DNA of 64,000 nt from Arthrobacter silviterrae (GCF_011045165.1 NZ_JAAKZI010000005.1:93398-157397); one strand, 5' to 3'; shown: positions 16,486 through 26,311, counted from the stretch's first letter. A program made the numbers and translations. The notes: generated by a model from the sequence alone, not told the origin.

Positions 16486-17019
16486 TTAGGCGCTTTGCCG
16501 CAGGGCGATGCCCTTCAGGCGCACGACGGCGTCGCGCACCAGGGCGTCCACGGGCGCCGATATGTCGATCACCACTGCGGGCTCGTCATCCCCCGGCGCT
16601 TCCAGGGCGGCAAGCTGCGAATCCAGCAGGGCGGCCGGCATGAAGTGGCCCGAACGCCCTTCGAGCCGGGTCTCCAAAACTTCCCGGGCGCCGTCCAGGT
16701 GCAGGAAAACAACATCTGGCGCCTCGGCAAGGATGGCTTCCCGGTAGCTGCGCTTGAGGGCAGAGCAGGCCACCACCAGGCCGTTGGCGGAGGAGGCCAG
16801 CTCCCGGCCGACGACGGCCAGCCAGGGTGCGCGGTCGGCGTCGTCCAGTGGAATGCCGGCGGCCATCTTGGCGATGTTTTCCAGCGGGTGCAGGGAATCC
16901 CCGTCCGTGAAAGGCAGGCCAAGCCCGGCCGCGACAAGGGCGCCGATGGTGCTCTTGCCGCAGCCGGACACCCCCATGACCACGATGCGGCGGGCCGGAA
17001 ACGCTGCCCCGCCGTTCAC
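16486..17019 (-). CDS. gntK: gluconokinase-like kinase, copy 2
   Basis: A 177-residue GntK-type kinase with Walker [10 protein letters not shown] (16-24), [32 protein letters not shown] and [20 protein letters not shown]. It resembles copy 1 over its whole length, so the two look like a tandem duplication. Its ATG overlaps the manD stop by 4 nt, which places it firmly in the uronate operon. Gluconate is the default substrate, but no 2-keto-3-deoxygluconate kinase is seen nearby, so one copy could have shifted specificity (inference). Confidence 0.87.
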   Translation of the reverse strand: MNGGAAFPARRIVVMGVSGCGKSTIGALVAAGLGLPFTDGDSLHPLENIAKMAAGIPLDDADRAPWLAVVGRELASSANGLVVACSALKRSYREAILAEAPDVVFLHLDGAREVLETRLEGRSGHFMPAALLDSQLAALEAPGDDEPAVVIDISAPVDALVRDAVVRLKGIALRQSA

Positions 17020-18245
17020 CAGTCGTGGACCGTTCCGTCAATGAGCCGGTTGTAGGGCAGGTAGGCCTGCTGGTACGGGAATGCCGCTGCGGCTTCCTCG
17101 TTGAACTCGACGCCGATGCCGGGCTTCTCTCCCGGGTGCAGGTAGCCGTCCTTGAACGTCATCGACTGCTGGAACACTTCGTTCGTGGCGTCGGAGTGCT
17201 GCATGTACTCCTGGATGCCGTAGTTGTGGATGGCCAGGCCCACATGGAGCTGGGCGGCGAATCCGATGGGGGAAATGTCCGTGGGGCCGTGGAAGCCGGA
17301 CTTGATCTGGTACTGCGCAGCGAAGTCCATGACCTTCTTCAGCGGCGAAATCCCGCCAAAGTGCGTCGAGGCGGCCCGCACGTAGTCGATCAGCTGTTCC
17401 TTGATGATGGTCTGGAAGTCGAACACCGTGTTGAACACCTCGCCGATGGCCAGAGGGGTGGTGGTGTGGGAACGGACCAGGCGCAGGGCCTCCTGGTTCT
17501 CGGCCGGGGTGCAGTCCTCCAGCCAGAACAGGTCGTACGGCTCCAGCGCCTTGCCCAGCTTCGCCGCCTGGATGGGGGTCATGCGGTGGTGGCCGTCGTG
17601 GAGCAGGGGCAGTTCGGGGCCGAATTCGTTGCGGACGGCCTCAAACACGGTGGGCAGGTGGCGCAGGTAGGCGCGGGTGTCCCAGTCCTCCTCCTGCGGG
17701 TACGTGCCCCGGCCAGCCGGCTCGTAGTCGTAGCGCTCCCCTGAGGCCTGCGCCTGGGCCGCCACCCCGTAAACGGCATTGATGCCAGGAATGGCGGTCT
17801 GGACCCGCACCGACTTGTAGCCCAGTTCCAGGTGTTCGCGGATGGAGTCAAACAGCTGCGGGATGTCGGTGCCGGAGGCGTGCCCGTAGGCGCGCAGGCC
17901 GTTGCGGGAGGCCCCGCCCAGCAGCTGGTACACCGGCAGCCCGGCAATCTTCCCCTTGATGTCCCACAACGCCATGTCGACGGCGGCGATGGCGGCCATG
18001 GTGACCGGGCCGCGGCGCCAGTAGGAACTGCGGTAGATGAACTGCCAGGTGTCCTCGATGCGGTGCGGGTCCCGGCCGATGAGCAGCTGCGCCACATGCT
18101 CCTTCAAATACGCGGCCACGGCCAGTTCGCGCCCGTTCAGCGTGGCGTCGCCAATGCCCGTCACCCCCTCATCCGTGGTGATTTTCAGGGTCACAAAATT
18201 GCGGCTGGGGCTGGTGACAAAAACTTCTGCGGAAACAATTTTCAC
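17016..18245 (-). CDS. manD: D-mannonate dehydratase (enolase superfamily)
   Basis: A 409-residue enolase-superfamily enzyme of the ManD/RspA group. Visible active-site elements are Tyr159, Asp217 and His219 in LHDGHHR, Glu243 in WLEDC, Glu269 in AIGEV and His319 in FHGPTDISP. They fit metal binding and the Tyr/His acid-base pair of mannonate dehydratases. It should convert D-mannonate to 2-keto-3-deoxygluconate. It lies 67 nt downstream of uxuB and overlaps gntK copy 2 by 4 nt. Some family members act weakly on gluconate instead. Confidence 0.9.
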   Translation of the reverse strand: MKIVSAEVFVTSPSRNFVTLKITTDEGVTGIGDATLNGRELAVAAYLKEHVAQLLIGRDPHRIEDTWQFIYRSSYWRRGPVTMAAIAAVDMALWDIKGKIAGLPVYQLLGGASRNGLRAYGHASGTDIPQLFDSIREHLELGYKSVRVQTAIPGINAVYGVAAQAQASGERYDYEPAGRGTYPQEEDWDTRAYLRHLPTVFEAVRNEFGPELPLLHDGHHRMTPIQAAKLGKALEPYDLFWLEDCTPAENQEALRLVRSHTTTPLAIGEVFNTVFDFQTIIKEQLIDYVRAASTHFGGISPLKKVMDFAAQYQIKSGFHGPTDISPIGFAAQLHVGLAIHNYGIQEYMQHSDATNEVFQQSMTFKDGYLHPGEKPGIGVEFNEEAAAAFPYQQAYLPYNRLIDGTVHDW

Positions 18246-18312
18246 GGCGGGGTTCCTTCCGGGAGGCGGTCAGGGGATGAAAAGACAAGGTACTTGGGCC
18301 TGTGCGGCCAGT

Positions 18313-19749
18313 TTAGGCCGGTCGCTGCACGGCCAATCCGTCTAATGCGGCAGCGACGGCGGCAGCGGCCGGGGCGTCCCCCGGCAGCCGGGCATCCAGG
18401 ATGCCCAGGAGGGCGGGCAGGTCTTCCCCCGCCGGCAGGGACAGGGCTGCGCCAAGTTCGACGGCGGCCGAGTCGGCCAGGGTGCTGCCCGAGGCACGGG
18501 CCACGCGCAGGAATGCCACCCAGGCGGCGATCATGCGGGCCGCACCGGTGCCGGGCCGGCCGGCCGCGAGCTCTGCCTTCAGGACGGGCACTGCACGCAT
18601 GCGCAGCTTGCTGGAGCCGTCCATGGCGATCTGGGCCAGGTGGTGGGCAATGCGGGCATTGCTGAAACGCTCCAGCAGCGCGGCCCGGTAGGCGGGGATG
18701 CCCAGGCCCTCGGCAGGCAGGTTGCGTTCGGCCTCGTCCCAAAACTCGGTGATCCAGCCGGCGCAGGCAGGATCGACCAGGGCCTGTGCCACCGTGGCGT
18801 GGCCGCGCAACTGGCCGGCGTACGCCATGAGCGAGTGGGCGCCGTTGAGCAGCCACAGCTTCCGGTTTTCAAAGTCCTCGATGGTGTCAACAAACACGGC
18901 GCCGGCGCTTGCCCAGTCCGGGCGCCCGGCGGGAAAGGCTCCGCAGAGCACCCAGTCGCTGAACGGCTCCGTCACCACGGGCGACGAGTCCACGTAGCCG
19001 CACTCAGCCTCCACCAGCGCCACGTCCGCCTCTGTGGTGCGCGGGGTGATCCGGTCCACCGAGGTGCCGACAAAGCTGACGTTCTCCGCGACCCAGGCTC
19101 CCAGCCCGGGATCGACGACGTCGGCCAGGCCAGCAATGGCGGCACGGGCGGCGGCAGCGTTGTTGGCCAGGTTGTCACAGGGGACGACGGCGATGGGCCC
19201 GGCACCGGTGCTGCGGCGGGCCGCGAGTGCCTGGACCAGGCGGCCGGCCGGCGTGGCAGCGGCGGGCGGGCGGTCGCCGTCGTCGTTGGCAGTTCCGGCG
19301 GCACCCGGGGCGGTGGCCTGTCGGAGCAGGTCAATGTCAGCCTGGACCGCAGGGCTGGCGAAGTCCAGGGTGCCGTCGGCCCCCAGGTGGTATGCGGCCT
19401 CGGTGATGGTCAGCGTCACAATGGCCGTGGCCGGCGCGGCAACGAGCCGGGCCAGCGCGGCAACGTCGGCGCCGTCGTGCGCTTCCACGATGGCGGACAT
19501 CAGCTCAAACCGGTCCCCGCCCTCGCCGCGCTCGATAAGCGTGTACAGGCCGTCCTGGCCGGCCAGTGCAGTGGCGGCATCGGGACGCCGGCCTGTGAAG
19601 GCGGCGATCCCCCATTCCGCGCCGTCGCTGGCGTGCTGGGTGTACCAGGCCTGGTGGGCCCGGTGGAAGGCGCCCAAGCCCAGGTGGACAATGCGCACGG
19701 GGGCCGCGGGGGCAGCTTGTGCGGTGCTTCGATTCAACGGTTCGATCAC
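18313..19749 (-). CDS. uxuB: fructuronate reductase (mannitol dehydrogenase family)
   Basis: A 478-residue polyol/uronate dehydrogenase. It starts with a Rossmann segment VRIVHLGLGAFHRAHQAWYT and later has CDNLANNA, EPFSDWVL and KLWLLNGAHSLMAYAG, the family's catalytic Lys/Asn/His region. It should reduce D-fructuronate to D-mannonate with NADH. The context, between uxaC (4-nt overlap upstream) and manD downstream, favours fructuronate reductase over mannitol or tagaturonate dehydrogenases. Confidence 0.88.
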   Translation of the reverse strand: MIEPLNRSTAQAAPAAPVRIVHLGLGAFHRAHQAWYTQHASDGAEWGIAAFTGRRPDAATALAGQDGLYTLIERGEGGDRFELMSAIVEAHDGADVAALARLVAAPATAIVTLTITEAAYHLGADGTLDFASPAVQADIDLLRQATAPGAAGTANDDGDRPPAAATPAGRLVQALAARRSTGAGPIAVVPCDNLANNAAAARAAIAGLADVVDPGLGAWVAENVSFVGTSVDRITPRTTEADVALVEAECGYVDSSPVVTEPFSDWVLCGAFPAGRPDWASAGAVFVDTIEDFENRKLWLLNGAHSLMAYAGQLRGHATVAQALVDPACAGWITEFWDEAERNLPAEGLGIPAYRAALLERFSNARIAHHLAQIAMDGSSKLRMRAVPVLKAELAAGRPGTGAARMIAAWVAFLRVARASGSTLADSAAVELGAALSLPAGEDLPALLGILDARLPGDAPAAAAVAAALDGLAVQRPA

Positions 19750-21227
19750 AGCTTGAACGCCCTCCGAGGTGCGGCGTCGACAATGTCCACGATGATCTCC
19801 TGGGCGCGGGCCTCGCTGACGCGGCGCTCGGCGACCAGGCGCGCCAGGAAGCTCGCCTCAATGCGGCGCGAGGTGTTGTGGCGGGCAGGGATGGAGCAAA
19901 ACGCGCGGGTGTCGTCAATGAAACCGGAGGAACGGGAGAAGCCGGCTGTTTCGGTGACGGCGGCACGGAAGCGCAGCATGGCGTCCGGCGCGTCCAGGAA
20001 CCACCACGGGGCGCCAATGAATACGGACGGGTAGAACCCGGCCAGCGGCGCAATTTCACGGGAAAAGACAGTTTCGTCAATGGTGAACGGGATGAAGTGG
20101 AAGCCGGGTGCCGTGCCGAAGTCCTCCAGCATGGGGCGCAGGGCCTCGGTGTAGCTGACGGCGAACGGGATGTCGTGGCCGGTGTCCGCCCCGAAGGTGT
20201 TGAAGGATGCGGTGTGGTGGTTGCGGAACACTCCGGGGTGGATGGTCATGACCAGTCCGTCCGCCACGGACATGCGGGCCATCTGGTACGTCATGTGGGC
20301 CTCGAACACATCGGCGTCCTGGGCGGTGGCCTCGCCGCGGCGGGCCTTGTCGAAGAGGGCAGCGGCAGTGCCGGCTTCGAGTCGGAGCGTCTGTGCCGTG
20401 CGGACGCCGTGGTCTGCGGAGACGGCGCCATGCTCCACGAAGTACTGGCGGCGGTTTTCCAGGGCGCGGAGGTAGCCCTCGTAGCCGCCGATGCCGTCGC
20501 CGGCCGTGTCAATGAGCCTTTCAACCCGCTCCGCCCACCCGGCTGCGGCGAACTTGATGTAGGCATCGGGGCGGAAGGTGGGCAGCACCCGGCCGGCGAA
20601 GGTGGGGTCCTCGGCAATCGCCTTGTGGGCGGCCAGCTCGTCGAGGGGATCGTCAGTGGTCGCCAGCACCTCGATGTTGAATTCCTTGAACAGCTGGCGC
20701 GGGCGGAATGCCGGGCTCTTGAGCTTGGCGTCGAGTTCGTCAAACAGCGCGTCGGCATTTTCCTCGCTGACCTCCCTGGACAGGCCAAAGACGTGCTCAA
20801 AGGAGTCGCGCATCCAGTAGCCGGAAGCTGTGCCGTCAAAGAGCGGCCACGCCTTGGCGAACTCGCGCCACGTTTCGCGGGGTTCCACGGCCGTGGTGCC
20901 GCCCACCCGCAGGCGCTCCAGCGGAACGCCGCTGGCGTGGATCAGGCGGGTCACGTAGTGGTCCGGGCTGACCAGCAGAGTTGCGGGGTCCGGAAACGGG
21001 GTGTCCTGTTCCAGCATGGCCGCATCCACGTGCCCGTGCGGGGAGATGATGGGCAGGCCCTCAACCCGTGCCAGCAGTTCGCGGGCGATGCTGCGGGTGC
21101 CGGGATCGGCGGGCAGCAGCCGGTCCGGATCCGCAGCCGGAGACGGCCGCGCACCCGCCTGGACGTCGGCTGCGGCGTCCGCCGGGGACAGGGTGCGCGT
21201 GGCGATGGGCGAGAGGAAGTGTGACAT
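19746..21227 (-). CDS. uxaC: glucuronate isomerase
   Basis: A 493-residue amidohydrolase-superfamily isomerase. Family signatures are LPIISPHGHVDAAML, ATTDDPLDELAAH, TFRPDAYIKF, HPGVFRNHH and GFHFIPFTIDETVFSREIAPLAG. It should isomerise D-glucuronate to D-fructuronate (and galacturonate to tagaturonate). It is the first gene of uxaC-uxuB-manD-gntK-gntK. A near-perfect LacI-type operator lies 30 nt upstream of the ATG. Confidence 0.92.
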   Translation of the reverse strand: MSHFLSPIATRTLSPADAAADVQAGARPSPAADPDRLLPADPGTRSIARELLARVEGLPIISPHGHVDAAMLEQDTPFPDPATLLVSPDHYVTRLIHASGVPLERLRVGGTTAVEPRETWREFAKAWPLFDGTASGYWMRDSFEHVFGLSREVSEENADALFDELDAKLKSPAFRPRQLFKEFNIEVLATTDDPLDELAAHKAIAEDPTFAGRVLPTFRPDAYIKFAAAGWAERVERLIDTAGDGIGGYEGYLRALENRRQYFVEHGAVSADHGVRTAQTLRLEAGTAAALFDKARRGEATAQDADVFEAHMTYQMARMSVADGLVMTIHPGVFRNHHTASFNTFGADTGHDIPFAVSYTEALRPMLEDFGTAPGFHFIPFTIDETVFSREIAPLAGFYPSVFIGAPWWFLDAPDAMLRFRAAVTETAGFSRSSGFIDDTRAFCSIPARHNTSRRIEASFLARLVAERRVSEARAQEIIVDIVDAAPRRAFKL

Positions 21228-21233
21228 AGCTCA

Positions 21234-21274
21234 ATAATCCTTCGTTCCCATCAACGTTGTCAACCGGTTGCCAA
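21234..21274 (-). promoter_or_regulatory. LacI-type operator and promoter of the uxaC operon
   Basis: TTGTCAACCGGTTGCCAA (21257-21274) is an 18-bp palindrome with one mismatched pair and the CG centre typical of LacI operators. Its minus-strand end supplies TTGACA (-35), and GATTAT at 21239-21234 is an 18-bp-spaced -10. It overlaps the 3' end of the upstream isomerase gene. Confidence 0.72.
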
Positions 21275-22159
21275 AAGATTGCCATTCAATCCCGAGGCCG
21301 CCCAGTCGAAAGAGATTTTGTGGCTGTCGTACAGTGATTTCATACTGGGACGGTCCACCTCCACCATGTAGTCGCCGTCGTAGTTCGCCGGCATGGTGGC
21401 GAGGATGCCCGGCAGGTCCAGGACGCCCAGGCCCGGCTCGGCCCACATCCGCCCGGTTCCGGTAACCTCGAAGTAGGCCATGCCCGCCCGGGAGGCCGGC
21501 TCCAGGTAGTCGGGGAAAACGTCCTTGATGTGGATCCCGCCAACCCTGTCGGCATAGCGGGCGATCATGGCCGCAGGGTCCATCCCCGCCCAGCGCAGGT
21601 GGCCCGTGTCCGGGCCGAATCCGATGGTGTCCGGCCCCAGCGTGTCCAGCAGGGAGGTGATCTCGTGTTCGGTCTCAAAGACGCCTCCCACGTGCGGGTG
21701 CAGGAGCGGGCGCAGCCCTTCCGACTGGAGGACTTCGCAGCTGCGCCCCACGTTCTCGATGGCCGCCGCAAGACGGCCCGCATTGAAATCCGCGCCGACG
21801 GCGGGTTCGGCGCGGCGGGCGGGCAGTTCAACCGATGAGACCATGGTGCGGTCCAGCCCCAGTTCCGCCTGGACGCCAGAGAAGCGCCGGGCCCTTTCCA
21901 ATTCGGCCTTCATGTCGACGGTTTCATCGAAGGCTGAGTTGAACAGGCTCAGGGACGGGGCCAGGCCAAAGCCGGCAATCCAGGCACGGTAGGCGCCAGC
22001 CGTCATCCCTTCGGGCACGTCTGCCTTGACGGCGGTGAAGCCGATGCCGGCCAGTTCCTCAAAGGCCCGTCCCAGCACCTCCGGCGTCTTTCCGTCCCTC
22101 GCCCAGTAGGCGATGGGGTTCACGGCAAGCCGGGGCCGGCGCGGGGTGTCCGGGTTCAT
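21260..22159 (-). CDS. sugar phosphate isomerase/epimerase (TIM barrel)
   Basis: A 299-residue xylose-isomerase-like TIM-barrel protein. Candidate metal ligands lie in LLHPHVGGVFET, FGPDTGHLRWAG and GGIHIKDVFPDY, and the C-terminal DYMVEVDRPS carries the last conserved Glu. The IolE/inosose dehydratase and ketose epimerase families share this layout. ATG 22159 with GGAAGGAC upstream was chosen over an earlier start. The reaction is unknown; it lies 39 nt downstream of a Gfo/Idh/MocA dehydrogenase gene. Confidence 0.8.
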   Translation of the reverse strand: MNPDTPRRPRLAVNPIAYWARDGKTPEVLGRAFEELAGIGFTAVKADVPEGMTAGAYRAWIAGFGLAPSLSLFNSAFDETVDMKAELERARRFSGVQAELGLDRTMVSSVELPARRAEPAVGADFNAGRLAAAIENVGRSCEVLQSEGLRPLLHPHVGGVFETEHEITSLLDTLGPDTIGFGPDTGHLRWAGMDPAAMIARYADRVGGIHIKDVFPDYLEPASRAGMAYFEVTGTGRMWAEPGLGVLDLPGILATMPANYDGDYMVEVDRPSMKSLYDSHKISFDWAASGLNGNLLATG

Positions 22160-22198
22160 GGTGTCCTTCCCTGGGGGCATCTTGGGGCATCGGGTTTC

Positions 22199-23305
22199 TC
22201 AGGCGAGGCGCACGGGCAGCCCGGTGCGGGCGGATTCATACGCGCCCGTGATGACGCTGAGCGAAAGGCGGTTCTCCTCGAGCCCCACGCGCGGGGGCCT
22301 GCCGTCCCGGACGGCGGCCAGGAAATCGAGGTATTGGCGGACATGGGCGTCGGAGAGTTCGGCCGGATCGGAACCGGCGGACGGGGCTCCCCCAAGGCCC
22401 GGGCCGTAGTGCTCCAGCTGGTTGCCGGCACCTGCCCCGCCATAGAATATTTCCTCCGGCGCCTGGCCGGCTGGGGTGGTGTGGATGTAGCTGAGCTGGT
22501 CGTTGTCAATGACGGCCGAGCCGCGGTCGCCGTGGACCTGCAGCCGGGCGCTCAGGCCTGGAAAGGCGGCAGTGGAGGCGTGCAGCATACCCAGCGCGCC
22601 GCCGTCGAACTTCACCACGCCAACGGCGACGTCCTCCACGTCGATCCGTTCGTGGGCCGTGCGGGCGGTGTAGGCAAACACCTCCACGGGGGTGCCGAGG
22701 GCCGCGACCAGCAGGTCAACGGTGTGCACGCCCTGGTTCATGAGCGCCCCTCCCCCGTCCAGCTCCCAGGTGCCGCGCCAGTCCCCGGAGTCGTAGTAGC
22801 TTTGGCCCCGCCACCAGTCGATCGAGGCAATGCCCGATGTCAGCCTGCCCAGGCCGCCGTTGCGGAGCGCCTCCAGGACGATCTCCGTGGACGGGTCGAA
22901 GCGGTGCTGCGAAATGACGGTGACCGTCCTGCCGGCAGCGTCGCGGGCCGCAATGATCGCGTCCACTTTTTCCGGCGTGATTTCCGCCGGCTTTTCAATC
23001 ACCACGTGCCGCCCGGCCAGCAGGGCCTCGATGGCCACCTCGCCGTGGACGCCCGTGGGGGTGCACACGGCCACCGCGTCGATGGGGTGCGCGGCCAGGG
23101 CCGCACCCAGGGAACTGTACGCGGGAACCCCGTACTGCCGGGCCAGGGCCCCGGCCTTGGCCAGGTTGAGGTCGACGACGGCGGCCAGCACGGCCTCCCT
23201 GCCCAGCCCGGAAATGACGGCTGCGTGGCGGGTGCCGATCATGCCCGCACCGACGACCACAAAGCGCAGTTTGGCGGCCTTGTCCCTGCTGCCCGGGTTA
23301 TCCAT
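22199..23305 (-). CDS. Gfo/Idh/MocA family oxidoreductase (A)
   Basis: A 368-residue NAD(P)-dependent sugar dehydrogenase. Rossmann motif VVVGAGMIGTRHA is at the N-terminus, then AVCTPTGVHGEVAIEALLAGRHVVIEKPAEI with the catalytic-domain lysine (EKP) and GGGALMNQGVHTVDLLVA, the GGG..HxxD motif. ATG 23305 was chosen because it overlaps the upstream epimerase stop by 8 nt and begins the Rossmann domain. It probably oxidises a sugar or inositol-like hydroxyl. It pairs with two TIM-barrel genes. Confidence 0.86.
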   Translation of the reverse strand: MDNPGSRDKAAKLRFVVVGAGMIGTRHAAVISGLGREAVLAAVVDLNLAKAGALARQYGVPAYSSLGAALAAHPIDAVAVCTPTGVHGEVAIEALLAGRHVVIEKPAEITPEKVDAIIAARDAAGRTVTVISQHRFDPSTEIVLEALRNGGLGRLTSGIASIDWWRGQSYYDSGDWRGTWELDGGGALMNQGVHTVDLLVAALGTPVEVFAYTARTAHERIDVEDVAVGVVKFDGGALGMLHASTAAFPGLSARLQVHGDRGSAVIDNDQLSYIHTTPAGQAPEEIFYGGAGAGNQLEHYGPGLGGAPSAGSDPAELSDAHVRQYLDFLAAVRDGRPPRVGLEENRLSLSVITGAYESARTGLPVRLA

Positions 23306-24110
23306 GGATGGCGTCCTTTGACGTGTGGCGGCCCTGGACTCCGGCAAGCCAGGAATGCAGTTCGCGGGCGTCCCGGAGCAGCTGCTGCGGGGTGTCCTCG
23401 GCAACAAATTCCAGCATGAGGTCAATTTCCTGGGCACCGCCGTGCGACAGGGCGTCCAGGCGCCCGCGCCAGGCAGCGGAAAGCTCCCCCAACGGCAACC
23501 GGCTGCCGTCTGACTGCCACGAAAAGACGTGGAGTGCGTCCACCTGGCCCTTGAGCAGTTCCAGTTCCGCGAGGGCCGGGGCATCTGCGATGCCCGGGCG
23601 TGGCTGCCAGTAGCTCCGCACGGGCTGCCCCTCAACCTCCCTGGCCGCGGCGATGTCCGACAGCAGGGCGAGCGTTGATTCCGCCGTGTCGGTCAGCGTG
23701 TTGCGGTGGAATTCCAGGTGGAGCGCGATCCCCCGGGCTGCCGCGTGGTCTGCCGCCGAAGCAATGCACAGGGCAATGCGGATGCGGTCGGCGTCGCTGG
23801 TTTCGGCGGAACCCGTGCTGCCTGCCCAGACGCGGATTCGCGGGGCGCCCAGGCGCGAGGCGGTGGCGGCAATTGAGTCAATGGGGGTGCCGTCCGCCCG
23901 CCAGTACGAGCCATAGCCCTCGATCCCGATCCCGGCTGCGGCACACAGTTCCCGGGCCCGGTCCGCCTGGCTGTCATCGCCCGGCACAACGTGGACATCG
24001 CCGCTCCAGGAGATCTTTCCCAGCCCGGCATCGGCGGCCAGCTGCACGATGTCTTCCAAGGACAGCTTCCTGAAGGTTACGGACATGAGCCCGGTGTTAA
24101 AAACGGTCAT
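23298..24110 (-). CDS. sugar phosphate isomerase/epimerase (TIM barrel)
   Basis: A 270-residue xylose-isomerase-like TIM barrel. Key segments are LGKISWSGDVHV, IEGYGSYWRADG, LHLEFHRNTLTD and DALHVFSWQSDG with likely metal-binding His/Glu residues. ATG 24110 was preferred (VFNTGLMSVTFRKLSLEDI start) over the upstream in-frame Met. The overlap with Gfo oxidoreductase A indicates coupled translation. The LacI gene ends 45 nt upstream. The exact substrate is unknown. Confidence 0.78.
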   Translation of the reverse strand: MTVFNTGLMSVTFRKLSLEDIVQLAADAGLGKISWSGDVHVVPGDDSQADRARELCAAAGIGIEGYGSYWRADGTPIDSIAATASRLGAPRIRVWAGSTGSAETSDADRIRIALCIASAADHAAARGIALHLEFHRNTLTDTAESTLALLSDIAAAREVEGQPVRSYWQPRPGIADAPALAELELLKGQVDALHVFSWQSDGSRLPLGELSAAWRGRLDALSHGGAQEIDLMLEFVAEDTPQQLLRDARELHSWLAGVQGRHTSKDAIHG

Positions 24111-24155
24111 CACTTCTCTTCTGTGGGGTGGTTCGTTCAGTACGGGATGAATCAA

Positions 24156-25235
24156 TCACGCCGTGGCGGCACCCGGCCCGGGAGCCTGCCGGGGTGAGGG
24201 ACCCGTTGAGCCCCGCAGCACCAGTTCGGTCCGCAGCACCGGAAGCCTGTGGGGTCCCGGACCCTTGTCCAGTTCCTCCAGAACGTAGCCCAGTGCGGTG
24301 GTCCCCAACTCATGCAGCGGGGACTTGATGGTGGAAAGCGGGGGCGTGGTGAAGTCGGAGCCAAAGATGTTGTCAAAGCCAAGGATGCTGAATTCGTCGG
24401 GAATGTTGACGCCGGCCGCCTGCAGCTCCCGCATGAGCCCAATCGCCATCAGGTCGTTGTAGCAAAAGACAGCGGTGGCAAAGCCTTCCCGGACAGCAGC
24501 CGCCGCCCGCCTGCCGCCGTCCACGGTGGGCACGCCGGAGGCCACCACGGTGGCGGACAGGCCCGACCAGTCGCTGCGGGCCTTGATGGTCTCCCACCGG
24601 CGCTGGGACATCCAGGACCGCTCGGGCCCCGCCACATAGGCAATGTGGCGGTGGCCCATCGCCGCCAGGTGGCGAAGGGCGTCGGCCACGCCCGCTTCGG
24701 TGTCGGCCACCACCGAGCCGACGCCGTCCACGGTCCGGTTGATGACCACCACGGGCTTCTGCGACGCCAGTTGCGAGATGTCGGCGTCGGACAGCCGCGG
24801 GCTGGCCAGGATCAGGCCGTCCACTGTGGCGAGCATGCGCCGTGCGGCCGTCAGCTCAAGTTCCGCCGATTCGGTGGATTCTGCGAGCATCAAGGTGTAG
24901 TCGCGGGCGGAGGCGGCCGTGCCGGCACCGCGGATGATGTCAAAGTAGGCGGGATTGGTGATGTCGGAGACGATCAGGCCAATGGTGCGGGTGCGCCCCG
25001 TGGGGAGTGCCCGGGCAAAGGCGTTGACCTGGTAGTTCAGTTTCCGCGCGGCATCCTCGATCCTGGTTTGGGTCTTGGCACTGACCCGGCCGGGGGTGCT
25101 GAGGGCACGCGATACCGTGGAAGGATTGACGCCTGCCAGCTCGGCGATGTCGTAGATCGTGGGCGCCTGTTTTCCACCCGCCATCCGCCTGGTGCTGCGG
25201 GGGCGCGGTGCCTGCATGCCGGTGCTCTCGCTCAT
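24156..25235 (-). CDS. LacI family transcriptional regulator (1)
   Basis: A 359-residue repressor with HTH PTIYDIAELAGVNPSTVSRAL (about 25-45) and a hinge region, then a periplasmic-binding-like effector domain (GLIVSDITNPAYFDIIRGAG, FCYNDLMAIGLMREL, SILGFDNIFGSDFTTPPLSTI). Such proteins bind 16-18-bp CG-centred operators and release on sugar binding. It precedes the epimerase/Gfo/epimerase genes on the same strand. It resembles the two LacI proteins at 35.8 and 36.9 kb. Confidence 0.88.
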   Translation of the reverse strand: MSESTGMQAPRPRSTRRMAGGKQAPTIYDIAELAGVNPSTVSRALSTPGRVSAKTQTRIEDAARKLNYQVNAFARALPTGRTRTIGLIVSDITNPAYFDIIRGAGTAASARDYTLMLAESTESAELELTAARRMLATVDGLILASPRLSDADISQLASQKPVVVINRTVDGVGSVVADTEAGVADALRHLAAMGHRHIAYVAGPERSWMSQRRWETIKARSDWSGLSATVVASGVPTVDGGRRAAAAVREGFATAVFCYNDLMAIGLMRELQAAGVNIPDEFSILGFDNIFGSDFTTPPLSTIKSPLHELGTTALGYVLEELDKGPGPHRLPVLRTELVLRGSTGPSPRQAPGPGAATA

Positions 25236-25278
25236 GGGATCCTTCGCATTAGTCGCTCACTACATACCGTAACCCGGA

Positions 25279-26307
25279 TCACGCCATGGCGAGCAGTACA
25301 TCCTCGGTGATGGCGTACGCGGGCCGCTCGCCCCGGGCCAGGCGTTCCACCTCGTTGACGGCCAGCCCGCCCATGCGCGTCAGCTCGTTGCCGACGGACC
25401 CGGCAATGTGGGGCGTCAGTATGACGTTGGGGAGGTCGTACAGCGCATCCCCGTCGGGGAGCGGCTCCGGGGACGTCACGTCCAGGACCGCGTTGATCCG
25501 GCCGTCCAGCAATTCCGCGCGGAGCGCATCGTGGTCAACCAGGACGCCGCGGGCGGTGTTGATGAACGTGGCCCCGTCCTGCAGCCGCGCCAATTCCGCG
25601 GCACCAACCATGCCGACTGTCGAGGGCAGTAGGGGTGCATGCAGGGAAACAACCCGGCTGCGCTCCATGAGTTCTCCCAGTGGCACCAGTTCCACGCCCA
25701 GTTCCTGCGCTTCGGCGGAAGTCAGCGTCGGATCGGACAGCAGGACGTCGAGGGAAAACGGCTTGAGCAGGTCAATGACCAGCCTGCCAATGCGTGAGGC
25801 GCCGATGATGCCCACGGTCCCCGAAGCATTCCCGTAGCCGGTTGCCAGCACGTCCTTGCGATACGTTGACCGGTGGGTGTGCTGCTTGTGGTGCTCCGCC
25901 ACGGCGTTCTTGCCTGCCAGCAGGATGAAGGCAAGCGTGTACTCGGCTACGGGAACCGCGTTGCCTTGTGCCGCCGTCGTAACCCTGATCCCCCGGTTCC
26001 AGCACTCCAGCGAAACATGGCCCTTGACTGAGCCGGCCGCATGGGCGATCAGTTCCAGGCCCGGGCCGGCCGCAAGTGCCGCATCGTCAATAACGGGGCA
26101 GCCCCAGCCGGTAATGAGGGCCGTGGTCCGCCCCAGCACCTTCCTGGCATGGTCGGATTCGAATTCGGTCAGGACATCCTCGTGGACCACGTCGGCAACC
26201 CTGGCCAGGCGCTGCATGGCCGGTGCGTCAAAAAGCCTGTCCCTGAGCTCGTTGGATTTCATGGCGAAGGCCACCTGCGGCCGCGCCCTGGCGTGTTCTG
26301 CACTCAT
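25279..26307 (-). CDS. D-isomer-specific 2-hydroxyacid dehydrogenase
   Basis: A 342-residue NAD-dependent dehydrogenase. The nucleotide-binding region is GTVGIIGASRIGRLVIDLLKPF, followed by SLHAPLLPSTVGMVG, NTARGVLVDHDAL, DVTSPEPLPDGDAL and the catalytic His in LTPHIAGSVGNE. It converts a 2-hydroxyacid to a 2-ketoacid or the reverse. It follows the ABC permease gene by only 4 nt, so it is probably part of the ABC operon and acts on the imported compound or its product. The true substrate is unknown. Confidence 0.87.
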   Translation of the reverse strand: MSAEHARARPQVAFAMKSNELRDRLFDAPAMQRLARVADVVHEDVLTEFESDHARKVLGRTTALITGWGCPVIDDAALAAGPGLELIAHAAGSVKGHVSLECWNRGIRVTTAAQGNAVPVAEYTLAFILLAGKNAVAEHHKQHTHRSTYRKDVLATGYGNASGTVGIIGASRIGRLVIDLLKPFSLDVLLSDPTLTSAEAQELGVELVPLGELMERSRVVSLHAPLLPSTVGMVGAAELARLQDGATFINTARGVLVDHDALRAELLDGRINAVLDVTSPEPLPDGDALYDLPNVILTPHIAGSVGNELTRMGGLAVNEVERLARGERPAYAITEDVLLAMA

Positions 26308-26311
26308 GGCG

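Noticed and set aside
23306..23635. N-terminal extension of Gfo oxidoreductase A to 23635
   Set aside because: It overlaps the upstream epimerase gene in another frame, and the Rossmann domain begins after ATG 23305.
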